Of a stretch of DNA of 7,496 nucleotides, positions 1 through 6,402 are shown one piece after another. The stretch lies in assembly GCA_927911235.1 (NCBI GenBank), contig CAKMOY010000096.1, forward strand, positions 1 through 7,496. Direction: 5' to 3'. The position numbers and the translations under genes are program-made. The notes beneath the pieces were generated by a model. That model was given only the letters and a program-made list of their open reading frames with translations, did not search any database and was not told where the DNA came from. Positions within the stretch are counted from its first letter, which is position 1. Every line of letters starts with the position of its first letter. Source of the DNA: an uncultured Moraxella sp. Lineage in GTDB: Bacteria > Pseudomonadota > Gammaproteobacteria > Pseudomonadales > Moraxellaceae.

Positions 1-55
1 TAAACAAAACATCAAATCAATTTACTACTATAATTAATTTAATTAAATATATGCA

Positions 56-75
56 TATTCATGAAAGCATGAATA
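56..75. repeat. 8-bp hairpin with 4-nt loop
   Basis: Positions 56-63 (TATTCATG) and 68-75 (CATGAATA) are perfect reverse complements around the loop AAAG. Neither strand has a T-run directly after the stem, so it is not a convincing intrinsic terminator. It could be a weak stop or protein-binding site downstream of the 6S RNA, or simply chance in AT-rich DNA. Confidence 0.35.
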
Positions 76-78
76 CAG

Positions 79-122
79 TTAAATATTTTAAATATAATAA
101 AAATATACATTAAAATATTTAA
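79..122. repeat. AT-only 12-bp inverted repeat
   Basis: The arm at 79-90 (TTAAATATTTTA) is the exact reverse complement of the arm at 111-122 (TAAAATATTTAA), with 20 nt between. Only A and T are used, so a hairpin would be weak and chance is a real alternative. It lies just beyond the 3' end of the 6S RNA and could form part of its termination region. Confidence 0.35.
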
Positions 123-140
123 ACAATATAGACATAAAAA

Positions 141-325
141 AATCCAGAATATCGCTGTCTATGTGAACCCATGAACTGTGATGTTCAAAGGTGGGTTTCG
201 CAACCATTCTTAAGGTTTCCTGATACACCCAAAAGGTGCAGGCATACACAACAAATGATTAGAACGCATACCCTAAAGTAAATTATCAGCTCAGGTATTA
301 TCATAGACTGGCGAATATTCCAGAC
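141..325 (-). ncRNA. ssrS: 6S RNA
   Basis: 6S RNA binds sigma70 RNA polymerase by mimicking an open promoter and lowers transcription in stationary phase. Read on the minus strand, the 5' part holds TTCGCCAGTC and CCTGAGCTGATAATTT, close to the E. coli 6S 5' segment. The 3' part holds ACCTTAA, then CACCTTTGAAC and GTTCATGGGTTCAC, matching the E. coli 3' side. Visible pairing includes a closing stem of about 12 bp (325-314 with about 153-142, with G-U pairs), a perfect 7-bp stem (308-302 with 163-157), a TGAAC/GTTCA hairpin (187-172), and a GGTT/AACC hairpin with a GCGA loop (205-194). The predicted length of about 185 nt fits the roughly 184 nt of E. coli 6S. A promoter sits at the right distance and seven T's follow the closing stem. 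The ends are estimates. In many gammaproteobacteria ssrS precedes a 5-formyltetrahydrofolate cyclo-ligase gene; here the downstream 140 bp show no gene. Confidence 0.9.
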
Positions 326-331
326 AGCTTT

Positions 332-360
332 ATTATACAAAAATTGTCATCATTTTGCAA
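332..360 (-). promoter_or_regulatory. sigma70 promoter of the 6S RNA gene
   Basis: On the minus strand a -35 box TTGCAA (360-355) is separated by exactly 17 bp from a perfect -10 box TATAAT (337-332). The predicted transcription start near 325 coincides with the first base of the 6S closing stem. The promoter occupies the few bases between the stop codon of the secretion ATPase gene (366) and the RNA, so 6S can be transcribed independently of that gene. Confidence 0.8.
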
Positions 361-365
361 TTTTT

Positions 366-2130
366 TTAATGCAATGGCACAACTTTTAAAATCTCTTCAA
401 AGGTAGTTATCCCTTCGGCAACTTTTTTTGCCCCTGCTAGACGTAACGGTTGCAAGCCGTCTTGATAGGCTTTTTGGGTTAAAGTGTTCAGATTTGCCCC
501 TTCGCTAATCAGCCGTTTTAGCTCATTATTTAACACCATAATTTCGTACAAACCCACACGCCCCATATAGCCTGTATTTCGGCATTGCTCACAGCCGACT
601 GGGTATGGTATCATCTCTGGGGCTTGGGCTTTCCAAGGGGTTGTGAGTTCATGCCAAGTTTGTTTTTCAATATCGCTAATCGGTTTTTGGGTTTTGCAAT
701 GTGGGCAAAGCGTTCGCACAAGGCGTTGAGCCATCACGCCCAAAATCGTTGCCGATGTCAAAAACGGTGCAACGCCCAAATCATGCAAACGTGTCAAAGA
801 ACTCGGTGCGTCATTGGTGTGCAAAGTGGACAACACCAAATGCCCTGTCAAACTCGCCTGCACCGCCATGTCTGCCGTTTCGGTATCCCGAATCTCACCT
901 ACCATGATGATATCAGGGTCTTGACGCATCAGCGAGCGAATCCCATCAGCAAAATTTAAATCAATATTAGCTTGCACTTGCATTTGGTTAAAGGCAGGTT
1001 CTACCATTTCAATGGGATCTTCAATGGTACATACGTTCACTTCATCAGTCGCCAATTGTTTTAAGGTACTATAAAGCGTGGTCGTTTTACCAGTAACCTG
1101 TCGGGCCTGTTACCAAAATAATGCCGTTGGGCTGAGCGGTCATTTCATGCCATTTTTGCAAATCACGCCCAGTTAAACCAAGCTGTTGAAACGAACGCAC
1201 CAACACATCAGGGTCAAACACACGCATGACCAATTTTTCACCAAACGCAGTCGGCATGGTAGACAGTCGCAGTTCGGTTTCCAATCCTTTTGGCGTGCGA
1301 GTTTTTAAGCGTCCATCTTGCGGTTTACGTTTTTCGGCAACGTTTAAACGTCCCAAAATTTTAATACGAGCGACCACCGCCGTCATAATGCCCGCAGGCA
1401 TTTCATACACGGTGTGTAACACGCCATCAATGCGAAATCGCACTTTGCCAGTTTCTCGGCGTGGCTCAAGGTGAATATCACTGGCTCGCTGGTCAAAAGC
1501 GTATTGTAGTAACCAATCCACCACTTTGACGATGTGATGGTCGTTGGCATCAGGATTTTCAATATTGCCAAGTTGTAACAAGGCTTCAACATTGGTTACG
1601 TCCGCTTCGGCACGTTTTTGGCTGTTATTCGCCCCTGCGATGGCTTTGGTTACTTGATAAAATTCTTGGCGGTAGCGGTTGATTTGGTCTGGGCTAATCA
1701 GCACCGTTTTGATGGTTTTTGGTTTGACAATATGTTCAATGTTTTGTCGCCAATCAAAAAATAACGGCTGGTCTGTGCCAATCACCACGTTATCATCATT
1801 GACCGCCACAGGCAAAATATACTGTGATTTGGCATATTCAAACGACATAATGGCGGTAACAGACGGCACATCAATTTTTAATGGGTCAATCCGCACATAA
1901 TCCACTTTGGCAAAATCAGCAAGCCAGCGGTTTAACTTATCCAAAGTCAAAGGCTGAGCGGTTTTTTTATCGGTCAAATTAAAACCAGCAATCACTTGTA
2001 AAGGGTGCAAATTTGGGCGATTGCTCGTTAAAACCAAGTTATAATCACGTTGGTCAATATGCCCTGCTTTTAACAATTCGTCCAAACACCAACGAGTGTC
2101 AATCACGATAGAAAACTGTTCTGATAACAT
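366..2130 (-). pseudogene. GspE/PulE/PilB-family secretion ATPase, frameshifted in Walker A
   Basis: This is a hexameric AAA+ motor ATPase of the type II secretion/type IV pilus class, which drives pilin polymerisation from the cytoplasmic face. The first segment (2130-1087, 347 codons) holds an N-terminal MshEN-like domain and the start of the ATPase domain (SDIHLEPR, RKPQDGR). It runs to GPTG, then stops at TAA 1089-1087. The second segment resumes in another frame with GKTTTLYST, then IEDPIE, the Walker B region [12 protein letters not shown], the His box [10 protein letters not shown], and the CPHC/CEQC zinc-binding cysteines. One extra base within 1092-1095 (four bases where one Ser codon belongs in GPTGSGKT) explains the break. 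Repaired, the protein would have about 587 residues. The ATG at 2130 has AAGG six bases upstream. No pilC or pilD follows, and the N-terminus resembles a stand-alone Acinetobacter GspE/PulE-family paralogue more than classical PilB, so no symbol is given. Sequencing error is possible. Confidence 0.88.
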
Positions 2131-2176
2131 GATTTGCCTTATGTTTTTGTGGGGTTTTTCTTAAAAAAATGTTAAA

Positions 2177-2968
2177 TTAACCTTGATGACTTGCCATAAA
2201 GTCTTTGACACGCTGCGATTTTGGGTTATCAAATACTTCACTTGGTGTACCGATTTCTTCAATTTTACCTTGATGTAAAAACACCACTTGGCTTGACACA
2301 TCACGAGCGAACCGCATTTCGTGGGTTACGATTAACATGGTGCGACCTTCTTCTGCCAAAGATTTCATTACCGCAAGCACTTCATTCACCAATTCTGGAT
2401 CAAGGGCGGAAGTCGGCTCGTCAAACAACAATACTTGCGGTTTCATCGCCAACGCACGAGCAATGGCGATACGCTGGCGTTGTCCACCAGACAAGTTTTC
2501 TGGATAAGCGTCTTTTTATCCAACAACCTACACGTTTTAACAAAACTTCTGCCTCGCTAATTGCTTGACTTTTAGGGATTTTTTGGACTTGGGTTGGACC
2601 TTCAATGATATTTTCTAAAATGGTTTTGTGTGGCCAAAGGTTAAAACTTTGAAACACAAAACCAATTTTTGAGCGAAATTTTTCTAATTGTTTTTGCTCG
2701 GTTGCGACTAAATCGCCTGTTTTGCCTTTTTTGAGTTTTAATTCTTCACCGCTCAAAAAAATCTGCCCTTGCGATGGATTTTCTAGTAGATTGATACAGC
2801 GTAACAGGGTTGATTTGCCCGAACCACTAGACCCTAAAATACTGATAACATCGCCGTCATAGGCGGTTAATGATACGCCTTTTAATACTTCTAAATGCCC
2901 AAAATTTTGTGAATATCGTTGAGTTGTAGGGCGATGGGTTTTTGTGATTTTGACATTTCAGTGGACAT
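2177..2968 (-). pseudogene. HisP/GlnQ-like amino-acid ABC transporter ATPase, several indels
   Basis: This encodes the ATP-hydrolysing subunit of a polar amino-acid (PAAT family) importer. Across three frames one can read IHK-FGHLEVLKGV, Walker A GSSGSGKST (2834-2808), Q-loop VFQSFNLW, signature LSGGQRQR, Walker [13 protein letters not shown] and H-loop VTHEM. The insertion before the Q-loop and the FNLWPHKT segment resemble HisP-type ATPases for basic amino acids; the substrate is an inference. The ATG at 2968-2966 has GGA seven bases upstream. An apparent 1-bp loss in the A run at 2908-2905 leads to TAG at 2893-2891. Two further 1-bp losses (TT at 2526-2525, A5 at 2517-2513) break the stretch that should read [17 protein letters not shown]. 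Together they restore the original frame, and the repaired length is about 264 residues, normal for the family. The gene ends 46 bp before the secretion ATPase with no clear terminator. No permease or binding-protein gene is in the window. Confidence 0.85.
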
Positions 2969-3241
2969 ATTTTTTTCCAAAAAACAAATAAAAGCAAAAT
3001 AAAGAAATTAACCGCTTATTTTCGCTTAAATTGGCAAAAAACGCAAATTTTTTATTCGTTAAATTGTTGAAGTTATCACAAATTTGACGGTTTTTTTATG
3101 CAAAAAATTATAGTACAATGCTAAAATATTTATTTTTAGAAATAATATTTATTAAAGACAGGCTAACCCACCCTACAAATTTGCTCTAATATAGACATTA
3201 TTTCTTAAAAATTTGATTTACAAAAATTTTAAGGAAAAATC
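2969..3241. other. AT-rich divergent intergenic region
   Basis: This 273-bp spacer separates the leftward ABC ATPase gene from rightward proA and must hold promoters for both. It has no reading frame worth calling. A possible proA promoter is listed separately; for the leftward gene I see no convincing -35/-10 pair. A 9-bp inverted repeat (3138-3146 AGAAATAAT with 3197-3205 ATTATTTCT) flanks a GC-richer patch, GGCTAACCCACCCTAC, at 3161-3176. That patch resembles part of a motif often seen in intergenic repeats of other bacteria, but a single copy proves nothing. A 6-bp hairpin (3121-3126 with 3134-3139) is also present. Confidence 0.5.
3084..3114 (+). promoter_or_regulatory. candidate proA promoter
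   Basis: TTGACG at 3084-3089 is a good -35 match. The nearest -10-like hexamer is TATAGT at 3109-3114, giving a 19-bp spacer, which is longer than optimal; TACAAT at 3114-3119 is an alternative but is spaced 24 bp away. Either would leave a leader of roughly 120 nt before the proA start. This is a weak prediction from sequence alone. Confidence 0.3.
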
Positions 3242-4519
3242 ATGACAGATTATATGCAAAATCTTGGCAAAAACGCCCGTCAAGCGTCCGCCTTGCTCGC
3301 TCGTGCCACCACCGAACAAAAAAATAACGCCTTATTGGCGATTTTTGAACAATTAAAAACCCAAAAAAACCAAATTATGTCAGCAAATCAACAAGATTTG
3401 CAAAATGGACGAGAAAAAGGGCTAGATACCGCCTTGCTTGACCGCTTAGAATTGACCGACAGCCGCTTTGACACCATGTTACAAGGCTTAAAAGATGTGG
3501 TCGCCTTGCCAGACCCAATTGGCGAAATCACTGACATGACCTATCGTCCTAGCGGTATTCAGCTTGGCAAAATGCGTGTACCGCTTGGCGTGGTCGGCAT
3601 GATTTACGAAAGCCGTCCGAACGTAACCATTGAAGCATCTAGCCTTGCGTTGAAATCTAGCAATGCGATTATTTTGCGTGGCGGTTCGGAAGCATTTTTT
3701 TCTAATCAAGCCCTTGCCAAATGCGTGCAGGACGGACTTGAGCAGGCAGGCTTGCCAAAATCGGCTGTGCAAGTGATAGAAACCACCGACCGATCGGCTG
3801 TGGGCGAGCTTATCACCATGAGCGAATTTGTGGACGTGATTATCCCTCGTGGCGGAAAAGGCTTGATTGAACGCATTAGCAATGAAGCGAAAATCCCTGT
3901 GATTAAGCATTTGGACGGAAATTGCCATACTTATGTTGAGCAATCTGCCAATTTTGACATGGCGATAACAGTATGCGTGAATGCCAAAACGCAACGTTAC
4001 GCACCTTGTAATACGACCGAAACTTTATTGATTGATAACGCTATTGCCAACGATTTTTTACCAAAAATCGCCCATGCCTTAGTCAATCAAGATAACGCCA
4101 TGCAACTGCGAGTTTGTGAACAAAGTTTGACAATTTTACAAAATGAAGAAAAACTACAATCTCATATTAGCAAAGCTACCGAAGAAGATTGGGATACGGA
4201 ATATCTTGCACCGATTTTGGCGGTAAAAATCGTGGCGGATATGAATGAAGCAATTGCCCACATTAACCGACACGGTTCGCACCATACTGATGCGATTTTG
4301 ACCAATGATTATGCCAAGTCGTTGCAGTTTTTGCGTGAAGTGGATTCTAGTAGCGTAATGATCAATGCGTCCACTCGTTTTGCCGATGGTTTTGAATATG
4401 GGCTTGGGGCGGAGATTGGTATTTCTACAGACAAAATCCACGCTCGTGGGCCTGTGGGCTTGCATGGCTTGACATCGCAAAAATGGGTAGTGTTTGGGCA
4501 TGGAGAAATTCGTCAGTGA
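3242..4519 (+). CDS. proA: glutamate-5-semialdehyde dehydrogenase (gamma-glutamyl phosphate reductase)
   Basis: ProA reduces gamma-glutamyl phosphate to glutamate-5-semialdehyde with NADPH, the second step of proline synthesis from glutamate, in the cytoplasm. The 425-residue frame is complete and close to the E. coli length (417). It shows the N-terminal ProA region (LGKNARQAS), the cofactor-domain stretch [27 protein letters not shown] (in part 122-148), IPRGGKGLI (201-209), [10 protein letters not shown], and the catalytic segment [17 protein letters not shown] with Cys256 as the expected nucleophile. The C-terminal [27 protein letters not shown] region is also typical. The ATG at 3242 follows AAGGA (3231-3235) with a six-base spacer. 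No frame damage is visible, in contrast to its neighbours. The usual partner proB (glutamate 5-kinase) is not adjacent. The stop codon overlaps the GTG of the following MNT remnant. Confidence 0.97.
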   Translation: MTDYMQNLGKNARQASALLARATTEQKNNALLAIFEQLKTQKNQIMSANQQDLQNGREKGLDTALLDRLELTDSRFDTMLQGLKDVVALPDPIGEITDMTYRPSGIQLGKMRVPLGVVGMIYESRPNVTIEASSLALKSSNAIILRGGSEAFFSNQALAKCVQDGLEQAGLPKSAVQVIETTDRSAVGELITMSEFVDVIIPRGGKGLIERISNEAKIPVIKHLDGNCHTYVEQSANFDMAITVCVNAKTQRYAPCNTTETLLIDNAIANDFLPKIAHALVNQDNAMQLRVCEQSLTILQNEEKLQSHISKATEEDWDTEYLAPILAVKIVADMNEAIAHINRHGSHHTDAILTNDYAKSLQFLREVDSSSVMINASTRFADGFEYGLGAEIGISTDKIHARGPVGLHGLTSQKWVVFGHGEIRQ

Positions 4520-4665
4520 AAACAATAAAACCTAGCGAAATTTTAAAACAATATCACCAAGATATTTACACCATTATCACGGCTCACAGTGCCACCAATC
4601 CACGCATTTTTGGTTCGGTGGCACAAGGTTTGGACAATGTATTACAACAGGCAATTCCGCTATGA
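4516..4665 (+). pseudogene. MNT-type nucleotidyltransferase antitoxin remnant, internally deleted
   Basis: The 49-codon frame starts with GTG at 4516, overlapping the proA TGA, with GGAG at 4502-4505 as a plausible ribosome site. It begins like minimal nucleotidyltransferases of the MntA/HEPN-MNT toxin-antitoxin class: KPSEILKQY, then NPRIFGSVAQG, which matches the GSVARG nucleotide-binding motif. In the family this is followed by an acidic DxD pair and about 50 more residues. Here it jumps to LDNVLQQAIPL and stops, which looks like the family's usual C-terminus (RDKVLAEA-type ending). The simplest reading is an in-frame internal deletion that removed the catalytic core. No HEPN toxin gene follows, since the next gene, znuB, converges 10 bp away. 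The family call rests on one conserved motif plus the C-terminal resemblance. The product, if made, should lack transferase activity. Confidence 0.65.
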
Positions 4666-4675
4666 CTTTATTAAC

Positions 4676-5575
4676 CTAAACTTTATCCATACAGTAATTC
4701 GGTTTTTGTACAGTAGAATGTCGCCGTTGCCAGCCCGATTTTTTTCTAAAAAACCCAATTGCCAAACACAACAAATAAATCAAAAATGAAATGGTCGTGA
4801 TATATGGCGAAATCGGCAAGCCCGGTCCAAGCGACAACAAAATTCCACCCACGCCAGCGACCATCGCAAACAGCATAGACAAACCATAAATCAGTACAGG
4901 ACGAGCCGTAACTTGCGAAGCTGCCGCTGTCGGCGTTATCAGCAACGATAACAACAACAACGCCCCAACCAGTTGCACACTCACCGCCACCACAAGGCTT
5001 AATATCAACATAAACAACAGCGACAGCCATTTTAAAGAAATGTGCTGTGCGGTGGCAATCTGTGGGTCAATCGCTGAAAAAAACATTCGCCGACCAAATA
5101 TCGCCATCACCACAAACACAATGCCAGCGACAATCAGCATCGCTTGCAAATCCGCAGGTGTTACCGCAACGATTTGTCCTGTTAAAAGCCCAAATTTGTT
5201 TGATGAACGCCCTTGATACAACGATAAAAACAACACGCCAAGCCCAAGCCCAAACGGTAGCATAATGCCGATAAGCGAGTTGCGATTTTTACCATCAAGC
5301 CCCATGATTGCCAAAATCGTCCCCGCAATCACCGAACCAATCACCGCCCCCATCGTTACCGAAGTACCAAGCCACAAGGCACACGCCGCCCCTGCAAAAG
5401 AAAGCTCTGCCGTGCCATGCACTGCAAACGCCATATCACGAGCCTGTATCATCGGTCCTATCAAGCCTGCCAACACGCCCAAAATCATCGCTGCGATGAT
5501 AGATGAATAGACCAACGGCAATAATTGAGCAAAATTGTCAAAATTAATCACCATATCAAGCGATGTAAGTAACAT
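4676..5575 (-). CDS. znuB: zinc/manganese ABC transporter permease (ZnuB-like, ABC-3 family)
   Basis: This is the inner-membrane channel subunit of a high-affinity metal importer, working with ZnuC and ZnuA encoded just upstream. The 299-residue frame is intact and very hydrophobic, with about eight membrane segments, for example LPLVYSSIIAAMILGVLAGLI near the N-terminus, MGAVIGSVIAGTILAIMGL, and LVGALLLLSLLITPTAAA. The family region HGTAELSFAGAACALWLG follows the first helices, and the ITPTAAA segment is typical of ABC-3 permeases. The ATG at 5575-5573 is preceded by AGGGG at close spacing; a second ATG seven codons later lacks such a site. The gene starts 38 bp after znuC. The last 24 or so residues are polar and Cys/Trp-containing, which is unusual, and the stop lies 10 bp from the stop of the convergent MNT remnant. 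Zn rather than Mn specificity is inferred from the His-rich ZnuA. Confidence 0.9.
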   Translation of the reverse strand: MLLTSLDMVINFDNFAQLLPLVYSSIIAAMILGVLAGLIGPMIQARDMAFAVHGTAELSFAGAACALWLGTSVTMGAVIGSVIAGTILAIMGLDGKNRNSLIGIMLPFGLGLGVLFLSLYQGRSSNKFGLLTGQIVAVTPADLQAMLIVAGIVFVVMAIFGRRMFFSAIDPQIATAQHISLKWLSLLFMLILSLVVAVSVQLVGALLLLSLLITPTAAASQVTARPVLIYGLSMLFAMVAGVGGILLSLGPGLPISPYITTISFLIYLLCLAIGFFRKKSGWQRRHSTVQKPNYCMDKV

Positions 5576-5613
5576 GAAACCCCTAATTTTATTTAAAATA
5601 GCTAAAATATTTT

Positions 5614-6395
5614 TTATTTGTATTGCTCAAATAATTCATGACCACCGACCATCGCTTGATTGTCTTTTAACAAAATAACTTTATTTGTCAAGGGAATAAT
5701 CGGTGCTAACTCATGGCTAATCATCAAAATCGCCGTGCTATGACACTGCTGACGGTGCGACAAAATATCACACACGACATATTGACTTGCGACATCAAGG
5801 CTTAACAACGGCTCGTCCATCAACAACAAATCAGGCTCGGCGACCAAGGCTTGAGCAATTCGCATACGTTGCTGTTCACCGCCTGATAACAAATGTAACG
5901 GAATATCAGCAAACTCATGCCCGCCCACTTCGTCAATCGCTTTGTCAATCAGGTATTTTTTTTGTTTTTGGCGATAGATAATATTTGCCAAAAGTTTTTT
6001 TTTTGGTCAAAACAACCAAACAAATAATAACCGCCATCAAGTCCCAGTTTTACCAAATCTCGCCCGCGAATTGGCAGTTTGGGGTCAAAGTTTTTCAGTT
6101 GTGGGACATAGCCGATTTTTATTTGGTTTGCCAAATTGATTTTGCCATTTGTCAAAGTGTTTAAACCCAAAACACTGTGAAATAGCGTGGTTTTACCTGT
6201 GCCATTTGCCCCAAGCAACGCCACAAATTCCCCCGTAAAAATGTCAAAATTGACATCTTGCCAAAGCAAGCGTTGCCCCAATTTCATGGTGGCATTGCTC
6301 ACGTTTAACAATTTTTCACATTTTTGGCAAGATTTATCACGATAAACCAAAGGTTTGGTTTGTGCTGTTTTGACAAAATGATTGCGTAAATCCAT
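5614..6395 (-). pseudogene. znuC: zinc ABC transporter ATPase, out of frame at an A10 tract
   Basis: This is the ATP-hydrolysing subunit that powers ZnuB. The first frame (6395-5949) carries Walker A GANGTGKTT (Lys68) and Q-loop residue Gln99 in IGYVPQ, then LPIRGRDLVKLGLDG. The remaining motifs lie in the next frame, from about 5998 to 5614: signature LLSGGEQQR, Walker B LLLMDEP, D-loop SLD, and H-loop SHE. The break falls in ten consecutive A's (minus strand; T's at 5995-6004). One more A would join FDQKKK to LLANIIYRQKQKKY and give about 260 residues, normal for the family. As written, the product stops soon after the Q-loop and should be inactive. AAGG overlapping the znuA stop lies five bases before the ATG at 6395, pointing to coupled expression. 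The first 28 residues, including CQKC (23-26), extend beyond the usual N-terminus. Sequencing error, phase variation or slippage could each explain the tract. Confidence 0.88.
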
Positions 6396-6402
6396 AACAA
6401 CC

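Larger units (their letters stand above)
1..140. other. AT-rich spacer downstream of the 6S RNA gene
   Basis: This stretch is strongly AT-rich and has no credible reading frame on either strand. It holds two small inverted repeats, listed separately, and several short AT palindromes. On the minus strand it begins with a run of seven T's (142-136) directly after the closing stem of the 6S RNA, which may end that transcript. No tRNA, transposase or coding remnant is visible. Confidence 0.6.

Noticed and set aside
585..959. Plus-strand open frame of 124 codons within the secretion ATPase gene
   Set aside because: It lies opposite strongly conserved motifs of the minus-strand ATPase, has a non-protein-like composition and no ribosome site.
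366..2130. Naming the secretion ATPase pilB
   Set aside because: No pilC or pilD is adjacent and the N-terminal region is unlike classical PilB, so only the GspE/PulE/PilB family is claimed.
3121..3139. Small hairpin CTAAAA/TTTTAG upstream of proA as a terminator or riboswitch element
   Set aside because: The six pairs are nearly all A-T with a 7-nt loop and no T-run directly after; no known riboswitch pattern is seen.
3161..3176. GGCTAACCCACCCTAC patch as a dispersed repeat element
   Set aside because: Only one copy occurs in the window and no complete palindromic unit surrounds it, so a repeat family cannot be supported here.
3488..3994. Minus-strand open frame of 168 codons inside proA
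   Set aside because: It is antisense to intact, well-conserved proA and shows no recognisable domain, so it is a shadow frame.
4154..4525. Minus-strand open frame of 123 codons across the proA 3' end
   Set aside because: It is antisense to conserved ProA sequence, has no recognised similarity and no promoter or ribosome site.
4746..5510. Several open frames on both strands within znuB
   Set aside because: They mirror the biased codon content of a membrane protein; the intact 299-residue permease explains this DNA.
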